Shown piece by piece: positions 8,860 to 16,881 of a stretch of DNA of 49,231 bases (the first letter of the stretch is position 1; each line of letters opens with the position of its first letter). The stretch comes from JBFLYN01 sp040756655 (GTDB lineage: Bacteria > Bacillota > Sulfobacillia > UBA8153), in assembly GCA_040756655.1 (NCBI GenBank), contig JBFLYN010000025.1:1-49231 (forward strand), read 5' to 3'. The position numbers were made by a program, and so were the translations under genes. Below the pieces are notes generated by a model that saw nothing but the letters and a program-made list of their open reading frames with translations, was not told the DNA's origin and ran no database searches.

Positions 8860-8885
8860 AACACATGGCGCAGGTGTTGCGCTGT

Positions 8886-9020
8886 GCCTCCCGGTGGCCT
8901 CCTACCACGCTTACGAGGTTAGCTGACGGGCTCGGGCCGCAGAATGGCCCTATCCGGCTGGGCCGGAATTCGCCCCGGGTAAGTGGGTCCCCCGTTTCCC
9001 TGACGGAATTCAGCGATCAG
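8886..9020 (-). promoter_or_regulatory. c-di-AMP riboswitch (ydaO/yuaA class)
   Basis: The minus strand contains the conserved blocks of the ydaO aptamer in the right order: TCGCTGAATTCC, ACGGGGGACCCA, GGGGCGAATTCC, ATAGGGC, and CCGAGCCCGTCAGCTAACCT followed by CGTAAGCG. The first and last blocks can pair to close the element. The intrinsic terminator at 8828-8859 follows about 30 bases later. Riboswitches of this class bind c-di-AMP and usually turn expression off. Known targets include osmolyte and amino acid transport, K+ uptake and cell-wall genes. Here it should control the ABC transporter and the C26 peptidase, separately from the upstream deacylase and mutase genes. Confidence 0.95.
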
Positions 9021-9054
9021 TGGCTGCAGCTGGTGCTATTTTCAGACTAGGTCC

Positions 9055-9085
9055 ATTGTACCAATTTTATGGGCTTTCCTGGTAA
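9055..9085 (-). promoter_or_regulatory. Promoter for the riboswitch-controlled transporter operon
   Basis: Reading the minus strand, TACAAT (9055-9060) is preceded by TGG, an extended -10 element. A weak TTACCA at 9080-9085 gives a long 19-base spacer, so the extended -10 is the better support. It lies about 35 bases upstream of the aptamer. Confidence 0.55.
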
Positions 9086-9104
9086 GCTTTTTGGTCCTTG
9101 CCTT

Positions 9105-10757
9105 TCACGATCGCGGGCCTCGCCCGGTCCCTGCCCGGCGCAGGGCCCGGCCGGGCCGGGCGCCCGTGTGCGCCCCGTCCATCACCACCGGCTCTCCGTT
9201 GACCATAACTAGGCAGATGCCTTCGGGGTACTGGAAGGGCGAGGCATACGTGGCCCGGTCCCGCACCCGCTCCGGATCGAACACCACCAGATCTGCCCAG
9301 GCGTTTTCGGTGATCAGCCCCCGCCCGCGTAGTCCCAGTCGCTGGGCTGGCAGGGAGGTCATCTTCCTCACCGCGTCCTCCAGGGTGAGGTGGCCCTGCT
9401 CCCGGACGTAGCGAGATAGCACCCGGGGAAAGGTCCCGAAGCTCCGCGGGTGTGGCTTCCCCTCGGCCAGCGGGCCGCTGGTGGACAGGGCATACCCGTC
9501 CGAGCCCACCGCCGCCAGCGGGTGCTTAATCATGGAGACCAGGTCCGGCTCGGCAAGCTCGTGCTTGACCACGGTGACCGACCCGCGTTCCTCGATGATG
9601 AGATCGAACATGGTGTCGTAGGGGTCCTGCCCCCGGTGCCGGGCCGCCTCCGCCAGCGAGCGTCCCTCCAAGGGCTTGTTGGGACCGCTCAACACCCGGG
9701 CGATGACCGTCTCCGACCAGAGGCCCTGGGCCGGGTCTTCGGCGAAGATGTCCCGGGGCAGCTCCTGCCGCAGCCGGGCGCGGACTTCCGGTTGGAGCAG
9801 GCGGTCCACCATGTCCCCCTGGCCGCCCGCGGTGCACCATTCTGGAAGGTAGGCCCAGAGCCAGGTGGACGATGCGGTGTATGGGTAGATGTCGAAGGAC
9901 ACGTCCAGGTGCCACCGGGCACGGACCTTGTCCAGGTACTCCAGGATGGCCCGGGCCCGTCCCCGGTGGAGTCGCCCGATGCCCTTGTGATGGGAGATCT
10001 CCACGGGTTCGCCCGAGGCCCGGGCCACGGCAAAGGTTTCTTCCAGGGCCTCCATGAGGCGCGGGCCGTCGTTCCGGATGTGGCTGGCGTAGTAGCCGTG
10101 GTGGCGGTGTACCACCCGGCAGAGCTCGATGAGCTCACCAGGGCCGGCGGCGCACGACGGAGCGTAGGCCAGTCCCGAGGAGAGCCCCATGGCACCCTGG
10201 GAAAGGGCGGTCTCCAGCAGGCCCTTCATGGCCGCCAGCTCTGTCTCTTTGGCCTCCCGGTTGGCCATGCCCATCACCGCCATGCGCAGCGTCCGGTGGC
10301 CGGCCAGCGCTGCCACGTTCAGAGAGACGCCCTGTTCTTCCAGGAGCCCCAGGTATTCGGCGGTGCTTTCCCATTCCCAGTTGATGTGAGGCTCCAGGTT
10401 CCTGACGTAATGCGCCAGTTCCGCCCGGGCCGCAGCCGGACAGGGTGCGGCCGAGAGGCCGCAGTTCCCCACCACCTCGGTGGTCACACCCTGGCGCACC
10501 TTGCTCTGGGCGTCCCCGTCCACCAGCAGTGTGAAGTCCGAGTGCCCGTGGATGTCGATGAACCCCGGGGCCACCACCAGTCCATCCACGTCCACCACTC
10601 TTTTGGCCTCGCCGCGCTCGAGGTGGCCCACGGCGGCGATGCGCCCCCGGGCGATGGCCACGTCCGCCCGCACCCAGGGATTCCCGGTGCCGTCCACCAG
10701 GTATCCCCTGGTCAGCAAGAAGTCGTAACCCGGCCCGTTGACCCTGAACCTGGGCAT
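9105..10757 (-). CDS. N-acyl-D-amino-acid deacylase (D-aminoacylase family)
   Basis: A 550-residue amidohydrolase-superfamily zinc enzyme that removes the acyl group from N-acyl-D-amino acids, by family. The metal motif HGHSD is at residues 70-74, and the family cysteine is in VVGNCG near residue 99. Later metal and catalytic blocks are YYASHIRNDG, EISHHKG and AVGSDGYALS. The C-terminal beta domain returns in NAWADLVVFDPERV. I chose ATG 10757 (MPRFRVNGPGYDF), ten bases after the mutase stop, because the open frame upstream overlaps the mutase gene. It belongs to the unit with the opine dehydrogenase and the mutase fusion. Whether the substrate is an acyl-D-amino acid, a D-peptide or an opine-like adduct is inference. 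Its last 30 residues are Arg/Gly-rich and not conserved-looking. Confidence 0.88.
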   Translation of the reverse strand: MPRFRVNGPGYDFLLTRGYLVDGTGNPWVRADVAIARGRIAAVGHLERGEAKRVVDVDGLVVAPGFIDIHGHSDFTLLVDGDAQSKVRQGVTTEVVGNCGLSAAPCPAAARAELAHYVRNLEPHINWEWESTAEYLGLLEEQGVSLNVAALAGHRTLRMAVMGMANREAKETELAAMKGLLETALSQGAMGLSSGLAYAPSCAAGPGELIELCRVVHRHHGYYASHIRNDGPRLMEALEETFAVARASGEPVEISHHKGIGRLHRGRARAILEYLDKVRARWHLDVSFDIYPYTASSTWLWAYLPEWCTAGGQGDMVDRLLQPEVRARLRQELPRDIFAEDPAQGLWSETVIARVLSGPNKPLEGRSLAEAARHRGQDPYDTMFDLIIEERGSVTVVKHELAEPDLVSMIKHPLAAVGSDGYALSTSGPLAEGKPHPRSFGTFPRVLSRYVREQGHLTLEDAVRKMTSLPAQRLGLRGRGLITENAWADLVVFDPERVRDRATYASPFQYPEGICLVMVNGEPVVMDGAHTGARPGRALRRAGTGRGPRS

Positions 10758-10767
10758 GCTCCCGCTC

Positions 10768-13700
10768 CTAACTGCCCGCTGCCGGGCTTTCTGCTTCCAG
10801 TGTTCTGAGGTAGGCCTTGACCAGCAACAGCGCCCGTTCCGGGTCCACCCGGCCGTAGAGCCCACCCACGATGGTCACCAGGTAGCCGGCGTCCAGCCAC
10901 ACCCGTCCGGAAGGTCTCAGCACGTACGGCTCCCGCCCGTCGTACATGGCACCCCGGGCGATGATGCCCAGGTGCTCGTAATCGTGGGCGTGACCCGACT
11001 GGCACTTGTGGTAGATGCTTCCGCCGATGAGCACGGTGGAGCAGTCGCCCGAGCGACAGTTCACCCCGTACTGGAGGAAGTAGGTGTCCGTCTCCACCAC
11101 CCGGCCCAGGTTGTTGCGGGTGGCGATGGCCAGGATCTCCCGGGCCAGGTGGGCGTGGATCCACTGCTCTTCTTCGCTGCCGGCCAGGTGGTGGGGGTGG
11201 GCGGTGAGCCAGCGGAGGTAGGAGGCAAGGTCGAACCGACCATCCTCCCAAAAACGAGCCCACCCGCCCCGCGGCTGTGCTCCCGGAAAGCGCGCCGCGA
11301 ACTCATCCTGGAGCCGGTGGCCCAGCACCCCGCTGGACACGTGTTCCATCTCCAGGAGGTTTTCGGCGTTGTAGCTGAGCCCGTATTTGCCTTCCACCCG
11401 GCGGTAGGCCAGCGGCACATTGGGGGTCTTGAGGATGGTGCGCTTCACCCGTTTCCGTCCGTCGGTGCCCTCGTAGGCGTACAGCGGGTTATCCCGCACG
11501 TGGCAGTAGAAGTCGGTGGTGCAGCCGCCGATGTCCAGGGCAATGAGGTTCCCCAGGCCCGGGACCTTCCCGTACCCACGGGAGAGAAGGTTGATGCCCA
11601 GAAAAGCCGCCCGCGGTGTGGGGATGAAAGGAGCGCTCATGTACTGCTCTACCACGTCGAAGCCCTTGCCGCGGATGATGATGGTCTGGAACACGTCCCG
11701 GATGCACTCGTTGACCGACTCGATGTTAAAGGTGTTCACCTCGGGCATGACGTTGGGTGCCATGCGGCAGTCCACGCCCGCCTGCCGGAAGATGGCCTGG
11801 ATCTGGCGGGACACGTCCTGATTGCCCGCGTAGATCACCGGCACGCCGTAGCGGGCATACTTGGCCAGCGGCGCGGCGCGGGCCAGCTGGCGCGCGTTTT
11901 CCAGCTGGGTGCTGGTGTCGCCGCCCCGGTCCACGCCCCCGGCCATGAGTATGAGCTCCGGACAGTCCTCCGTGAAGATCCTGTGGGCAGTTTCCTGGGT
12001 CAGGGCTCCGGAGTAGCTGGCCAGGAGCTTGGCACCGGCGGCCAGCGCCGCCAGGTCGGCGGCGTAGCCCGACTCCTCGGCCACCAGCGAAACGGTGACC
12101 AGCTTCAGTCCGCCCTTGGCGCTGGAACACGGTAACCTCAAGTCGTAGCGGGCCACCGCCTCCTCCAGGGGTCCCCAGTGTCCAGCCGCCCGGCACTGTT
12201 CCAGCACTCCCAGGCCGTCCGCCAGCCCCTCCCGGAGATCGTCGGGGGTGGTGGGGACGTAGCGCAGGCCAAATTCCAGCTCCCTGGTGTTGAAGGTCCC
12301 GACCTTGGTGAACGTGCTGCCGAAGTCCACCACCAGCACGTTCTTTCCCTCGACGCTGGACAGACCCAGGCGGCGGCGGTAGGCCCGGATGGTCCGGGGA
12401 CTCACCTGCTCGGCCAGCTCGGTGATGTGGGACACGTCGTCGGCTACGGACACCGACTTGTGGAAGTACCAGGGAAAGCGCTGGCGTACCAGGTCCACCC
12501 GTTCCAGTTCGCTCTCCACCGGGCGGCCGTCGAACTCCGAGACCCGGCAGCACCCGTCCAGCATCCGGGTGCGGCACTTGCCCACCAGCTCGTAACGCTT
12601 GTCGATGACCGTGAGCTTGGGCGCCTGGAAAAGACCGGTTTGCAGGGCCAGATCCAGGGTGTCGGCGGACAGCATGGCCACGGTCCCGGTGGGGTAGTTG
12701 GCCTCGTCCACCAGTTCAAGGAGCAGGGTCTCGTAGTTCATGTCCCTCTGGTCCACATCCGGGCGCGCGGCGGATTCGGCCGGGGCGACCGCCCAGAGGG
12801 GGAAGGTGCTGGGGGTGACCCGCCCCTCGTAACCACCCAGGAGCGCCAGGTGCAGGAGGTTGTACATGGCCCCGCGCTTCAGCTCTTCTTTGCGGGCGAC
12901 CAGGGCCGGGTCGGCGAACACATCGGGCTGGGCTCCCCGCCGGAAGTCGCGGATCACCTGTTTTACGATGTCGCACGATTCGATGATGTCCGGCCCCTTG
13001 GCCTCGTGGTGGGCTTCGGGGAAGGATACCACGTGCACAATGGCCGGGTCCATGTAAAGCTGCCAGTGGGTGCTGATCGCCAAGTGTCCCTTGGCCATGT
13101 TCAGGTTGGGCGGGAAGCTGGAGAGGCCGCCCCGGGTCTCCTTGATGATATGGAAATCGAAGTGTCGGGAGAGGGGCTCGATGAGTTCCCAGGCTGCCCG
13201 CATCTTGGCCAGGTCGGCCAGGGGCGAGATCTGGGGCGGGAGATCGAACATGAGCTGCATGATGTAGTGGCGGATGCCGCACTTGAGGGCCACCACCGCT
13301 GCCACCAGGTGATCGGTGACGTACATGTCGTCGGAGCAGTTGCGCAGCTGCCACTGGTGAGGGTCGTTGACCTCCAGGGGCTTACCGCGCCTTGCCCACC
13401 AGCGCATGACCTCGAAGTGCTCGTCGATGCCCTCGCGGATGGGAAGGGGGCCGCGGCCGTCCATCTGGTTGTAGAAGAAGATGGGTACGGCCGGGAAGGG
13501 CATGTGCAGGGTTTCCTCGAAGATCTCGGCCAGGGCCAGGAGTTCGTCGGTCCCGGAGTAGATGCGGATCATGGGATGGTTGCCGCGCCGGCAGGCCTCC
13601 TTGAGCCGCATCAGGTCTTCCCGGGTGCGGATGGGGACGCCTCCCTGGCCCCGCAGGTATTTCTCCGGGTCTTCCTCCCCGCGGATGAACTTGGCCAGGT

Positions 13701-14430
13701 GGGCCTGGCAGGGCTGGTCCGGTCCCAGGGAAACGATCTCCAGAGCGCCCGCATCTGCCACCATCTCCACGTCCCGGATGGTGGGCTCCACGCTCTCGGC
13801 GGCGATGCCGATGTGGGCCCGAAGGATGGGACGGTTTTCTCGCTGGGCTACTTCGGAGATGCGCGCCAGGAGGTCGTCGGAGAAGCCCACCGTGGTCTCG
13901 TCGTGGCCGGGGCGCCTGCGGGCAAAGTCCTCCAGCTCCTCCATGGTCACGTAGTCGTCCACCACCAGTTCGAAAAAGCCGTAAAAGCGGGGGTCCTGGG
14001 CGTACCGGGCCGCCACGGCCTCCAGGTCGAAGTGGCGCTCGGCCTCGGGCGAGAAACGGTCCGGCAGCACCGGGCGGCCGGTCATGGCGCGCACCAGGTT
14101 GGCGGCAGGACGTAGTCCCCCGAAGCAGTAGCGGATGCCCGATGTCCCGGGGTCCAGCCCGTGGCGGTGGCAGGCTATGATGAGCTCGGCCACCAGCTTA
14201 TCTACGTGGAGATCGCCCAGCCGGGTGGACACGCCCACCACTTCAGGCCGGGCTTCCCGCAGCTTGTTGACCAGGTCCTCCACGGGCACGGCCGGGCCCA
14301 GCTTGACGGCGGCGTAACCAAGGCCCAGGTCCTCCATCCACTCGGCGAAACTCTCCACTCCCAGGGAGTGGACGCAGTCCCCGATGGAACCCACCATGAC
14401 CCGGCGCCGGGCCTTACCTGGCTTAGCCAT
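10768..14430 (-). CDS. Fusion: B12-binding domain + B12-dependent mutase (GlmE/OraE-like) + MutL/GlmL ATPase
   Basis: A single 1220-residue protein. Residues 1 to about 140 look like a cobalamin-binding Rossmann domain: VMVGSIGDCVHSLGV, with His21 as probable lower cobalt ligand, but with D-x-x-H-x-x-G spacing instead of the usual D-x-H-x-x-G. Residues of about 150-600 form a mutase-like domain (RAHIGIAAESVEPT, HYIMQLMFDLPPQISP, KETRGGLSSFPPNLNMAKGH). From about 697 to the end it is a MutL/GlmL protein of the actin-like ATPase fold: VLVVDFGSTFTKVG, ILMAGGVDRGGD, PVIYAGNQDV, ALDIGGCTTDFY. In glutamate and ornithine mutase systems these are separate proteins, and MutL-type ATPases are thought to maintain or reactivate the B12 enzyme. 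The ATG overlaps the dehydrogenase gene by 8 bp, so the two are translationally coupled. The rearranged substrate is unknown; glutamate, ornithine or another amino acid are candidates. Confidence 0.85.
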   Translation of the reverse strand: MAKPGKARRRVMVGSIGDCVHSLGVESFAEWMEDLGLGYAAVKLGPAVPVEDLVNKLREARPEVVGVSTRLGDLHVDKLVAELIIACHRHGLDPGTSGIRYCFGGLRPAANLVRAMTGRPVLPDRFSPEAERHFDLEAVAARYAQDPRFYGFFELVVDDYVTMEELEDFARRRPGHDETTVGFSDDLLARISEVAQRENRPILRAHIGIAAESVEPTIRDVEMVADAGALEIVSLGPDQPCQAHLAKFIRGEEDPEKYLRGQGGVPIRTREDLMRLKEACRRGNHPMIRIYSGTDELLALAEIFEETLHMPFPAVPIFFYNQMDGRGPLPIREGIDEHFEVMRWWARRGKPLEVNDPHQWQLRNCSDDMYVTDHLVAAVVALKCGIRHYIMQLMFDLPPQISPLADLAKMRAAWELIEPLSRHFDFHIIKETRGGLSSFPPNLNMAKGHLAISTHWQLYMDPAIVHVVSFPEAHHEAKGPDIIESCDIVKQVIRDFRRGAQPDVFADPALVARKEELKRGAMYNLLHLALLGGYEGRVTPSTFPLWAVAPAESAARPDVDQRDMNYETLLLELVDEANYPTGTVAMLSADTLDLALQTGLFQAPKLTVIDKRYELVGKCRTRMLDGCCRVSEFDGRPVESELERVDLVRQRFPWYFHKSVSVADDVSHITELAEQVSPRTIRAYRRRLGLSSVEGKNVLVVDFGSTFTKVGTFNTRELEFGLRYVPTTPDDLREGLADGLGVLEQCRAAGHWGPLEEAVARYDLRLPCSSAKGGLKLVTVSLVAEESGYAADLAALAAGAKLLASYSGALTQETAHRIFTEDCPELILMAGGVDRGGDTSTQLENARQLARAAPLAKYARYGVPVIYAGNQDVSRQIQAIFRQAGVDCRMAPNVMPEVNTFNIESVNECIRDVFQTIIIRGKGFDVVEQYMSAPFIPTPRAAFLGINLLSRGYGKVPGLGNLIALDIGGCTTDFYCHVRDNPLYAYEGTDGRKRVKRTILKTPNVPLAYRRVEGKYGLSYNAENLLEMEHVSSGVLGHRLQDEFAARFPGAQPRGGWARFWEDGRFDLASYLRWLTAHPHHLAGSEEEQWIHAHLAREILAIATRNNLGRVVETDTYFLQYGVNCRSGDCSTVLIGGSIYHKCQSGHAHDYEHLGIIARGAMYDGREPYVLRPSGRVWLDAGYLVTIVGGLYGRVDPERALLLVKAYLRTLEAESPAAGS

Positions 14431-15655
14431 GCGCGATGACCTCCCCCAACTGTTGCTGGCGCGTTACCGCTGAAATGAGCGCGGCCATGTCATCAATGCC
14501 GTACCGCTGCGGGCAGCGGCTCGCCACCACGTCGCGGCCTTCCAGTCTCCCGTTGAGCAGGTATTCCCGGCCCATCCACCCGGAGGTGACGGAGATGACC
14601 CCGGTGATGACCGGGACCGGGACCCGGTAGAGGTCGGCCAGCCCCCGCACTACCACCAGACCGTAGGGGACGTCCTCAGTCAGGTAGCGACTCTGGAAAT
14701 CGGGCTGCCTCTGGCCGCCCGGTCCCGGGATCGAAGGGACCGGCAACCCCCGGTACGCCCGGTTGGTGGCGAAGGCCCGGGCCAGGGATGAGGTATCCTC
14801 GATCTGGCCGGAGTATGACGAAAGCAGCCATTCCCGCACGCCCACTATGCCGGACCCGGCGAGTCTCCCGCCGGTTATCTCTTTGAGGGCCCGGGCCACG
14901 TCCAGCACTTCCCGGCTCATGGCTTCCAGAATGGCGGCGATCTGGTCGTCCACCGACTGGTAGAAGGGGGGGACCCGGTCCTCTTCGTAAGAGACCCCGG
15001 TGTTGTGCAAAAACAGGCCGTACATGATGCCGGGGTGAATCACCTGGCCCATGTTGGCCAGGGTGAGGGCGGTGAAGTCCGGCAGGATGGCCACGCGTAT
15101 CCCCAGCGCTTCCTGGAAGAAGCGGGCCAGGGACGAGGCCGGGCCGGGCGGGGATGCGGCCAGGGCCACTTCGTCCTTGACCCCGTGGATCTCCACCAGC
15201 TGCCCGTAGCTGGCGATGCGGCAGGCCCAGGGTAGGGTGTTGAAGCCGAAAATCGTTACGTCGTGGCGGCCCGCCGCCGTGAGATGATGCCCGGCGGCGA
15301 ACTCAAAGCCGCTGCGGGCGGGCATGACGCCCAGGTACGCGCCCGGCTCTAGGTGGGGGACGACGGCATGCAGGAGGGAGTCGTGGGCAAAGGCCGGGGC
15401 CACCATGAGGACGATGTGGGCGCCCGAGACGGCCAGCGCCGGGTCGGAGGTTACCAGCTGGGGGATACACGTGGCGTCTACACCGGCGCCTTGAGCGCGG
15501 AGGCCTTTCCCGGCCCGGATGCCTTCGGCCAGGAGCCGGGCCTCGTCGCGATAGGGGGAGCACAGGTGCATCCCCAGCCCGGTGTTTTCGGCGATGACAG
15601 AAGCGGCGGCCTGGGCTCCGTTGCCTCAGCCGATCACCGCCACACAGCCTGTCAT
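14423..15655 (-). CDS. Opine/octopine dehydrogenase-family protein with an in-frame TGA in the NAD motif
   Basis: An NAD(P)-dependent opine dehydrogenase-family oxidoreductase. The true start is ATG 15655, with a perfect AAGGAGGAG ribosome site. The N-terminus reads MTGCVAVIG, then TGA (15626-15628), then GNGAQAAASVIAENTG. The TGA replaces the middle residue of the first Gly-x-Gly of the Rossmann loop, usually Ala, Gly, Ser or Cys. One base change from GGA (Gly) or TGC (Cys) gives it. After the TGA the frame is open and conserved-looking to 14423, with an octopine-dehydrogenase C-terminal domain (LANMGQVIHPGIMYGLFLHN contains the catalytic-type His). Other genes here use TGA as a normal stop. 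It may be a sequencing error, a recent null mutation, readthrough, or selenocysteine. Restart at ATG 15571 would delete the NAD loop. The stop overlaps the mutase start. Confidence 0.8.
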
Positions 15656-15748
15656 GGCTTCTTCTCCTCCTTAATGGTCTAAGGCTGGGAGGAGAGCTAC
15701 GATGTCCGGTGCGAAAAGAGAGCTTAGGTTATGGCATATTCTGGTGCA

Positions 15749-16513
15749 CTAGAACTCCGGGACCGTCTCGAGCACGTGCTCACGGTCCACGTGGAACCGG
15801 TACTTGTCGCCCCGGTAGTGAGCCCGTCGAAACTCCACCGGGCGGCCGCCGGGGCCGAAGATCACCGATGTGACGTTGAATATAGGAGCGCCGGCGTGGA
15901 TCTGCAGGACTGAGGCCACCTCCCGGCCGGCCAGCCCCGCCTCGAAAGTCTGGCGTGCCGTCACCCGGCTTCCCACTTCCCGGGCGTACAACTGGTACGT
16001 GGAGAAGGCCAGGCCCCGCCCGGCCAGCAGGCGGGCGCGCCCGGCCACCACCTCGCCGAGGGCAGGTTCGAAGTAGCTCCGGTACAGGGCCATGGGCTGC
16101 TCTGTGGCCAGCCCCAGAAGCTCCAGGCAATACAGGCCCTGGTCCGGGACCAACTGGAGGACTCCACCCGGGCCCAGATCGAAAGGCACCCACTCGGCCC
16201 GCAGGACGATGGTGCGGGGCACCAGCCCCAGTTCACGGATGGAACTCTCGAAAGAGGTGATGCGGAACAGACCCTGGTTTACCCGGGGCTGGGCCACGAA
16301 GGTGCCCCGGCCGTGGACGCGGTACAAAAGCCCCGCGGCCACCAGCTGGTCCAAAGCCTGGCGGACGGTGGTCCGGCTCACCCCGTGCAGGCGGCAGAGT
16401 TCCCTTTCGGACGGGATGGCCTGGTCCAGGCCGTACTTCCGCGAGGTGATGTCCGCCGCTATGGCCTCTTTCAACTGCTGGAACAGGGGTGAGGGTGCAT
16501 CCTGCTTTATCAC
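15749..16513 (-). CDS. GntR/HutC-family regulator with UTRA domain
   Basis: A 254-residue transcription regulator. The winged helix is at about residues 8-75 (FQQLKEAIAADITSRKYG, IPSERELCRLHGVSRTTVRQ, HGRGTFVA). A UTRA ligand-binding domain fills about 95-245 (GLYCLELLGLATEQPMALYR, VGSRVTARQTFEAGLAG, PVEFRRAHYRGDKYRFHV). HutC-type members usually sense a small metabolite of the pathway they control. The start is GTG 16513 behind GGGAGACGTGAGAC. It is the first gene of the minus-strand cluster, 94 bases before the dehydrogenase start, and an inverted repeat lies in its own promoter. It is therefore the likely local, probably autoregulated, switch of the dehydrogenase-mutase-deacylase unit. The ligand is unknown. 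Confidence 0.92.
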   Translation of the reverse strand: MIKQDAPSPLFQQLKEAIAADITSRKYGLDQAIPSERELCRLHGVSRTTVRQALDQLVAAGLLYRVHGRGTFVAQPRVNQGLFRITSFESSIRELGLVPRTIVLRAEWVPFDLGPGGVLQLVPDQGLYCLELLGLATEQPMALYRSYFEPALGEVVAGRARLLAGRGLAFSTYQLYAREVGSRVTARQTFEAGLAGREVASVLQIHAGAPIFNVTSVIFGPGGRPVEFRRAHYRGDKYRFHVDREHVLETVPEF

Positions 16514-16530
16514 GTCTCACGTCTCCCGCT

Positions 16531-16564
16531 GGTAATTACTGGTCACTACCAGTTGGTCCAAAGA
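16531..16564 (-). promoter_or_regulatory. Promoter with GntR-type operator
   Basis: ACTGGTCACTACCAGT (16538-16553) has 6-base inverted arms around 4 central bases, and the perfect palindrome GTAATTAC (16532-16539) abuts it. On the minus strand TTGGAC, 17 bases, then TAATTA forms a plausible sigma-A promoter, so the inverted repeat falls between -35 and -10. Its place just upstream of the regulator start suggests autoregulation. Confidence 0.55.
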
Positions 16565-16881
16565 AAAAAACCTTTCTATCACCAGCATATTCAACGCCGA
16601 CCGGAGGATTCCTGCCGGGACGACGAAAAATGGTGCGAATAGCCTAACTTCCCCCCTTTGATGACATAGAAAAAGCCCAATAAGGGCCATCGTGCAGGGA
16701 GTTTCTATGAACCGGGTCAAGATTTGATTAGAATACGCCGATAGGCGTCAATACTGCCCCACTAGCCCAGTTGGCCGATCTGGTTCTGGATCTCAGTGCC
16801 AATTGGTCCCAACGACCATTGTCATTCCTGACGAGTATGCTCACCGGCTTTGAGGGTGAGGGAGACCAGGTGAAGTTTGTC
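16554..16881. other. Gene-free stretch between the regulator and a transposase remnant
   Basis: Apart from the -35 region of the regulator promoter at its left edge, I see no convincing gene, repeat or hairpin with a T-run. The right half (about 16740-16880) may be non-coding flank of the transposase remnant that follows, but no terminal inverted repeat could be identified. Confidence 0.4.

Noticed and set aside
9450..10808. A 452-codon plus-strand open frame over the deacylase gene
   Set aside because: It is antisense to a gene with clear metal-binding motifs, and its composition (Gly, His, Pro, Val) is typical of shadow frames.
12178..14115. A 645-codon plus-strand open frame over the mutase fusion
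   Set aside because: It is antisense to the mutase and shows no recognisable domain.
15600..15628. Selenocysteine as the firm explanation of the TGA
   Set aside because: The only downstream stem is five base pairs (GGAGC/GCTTC) with a loop lacking a leading G, and no sel genes are visible. It was kept as an option in the finding but not called.
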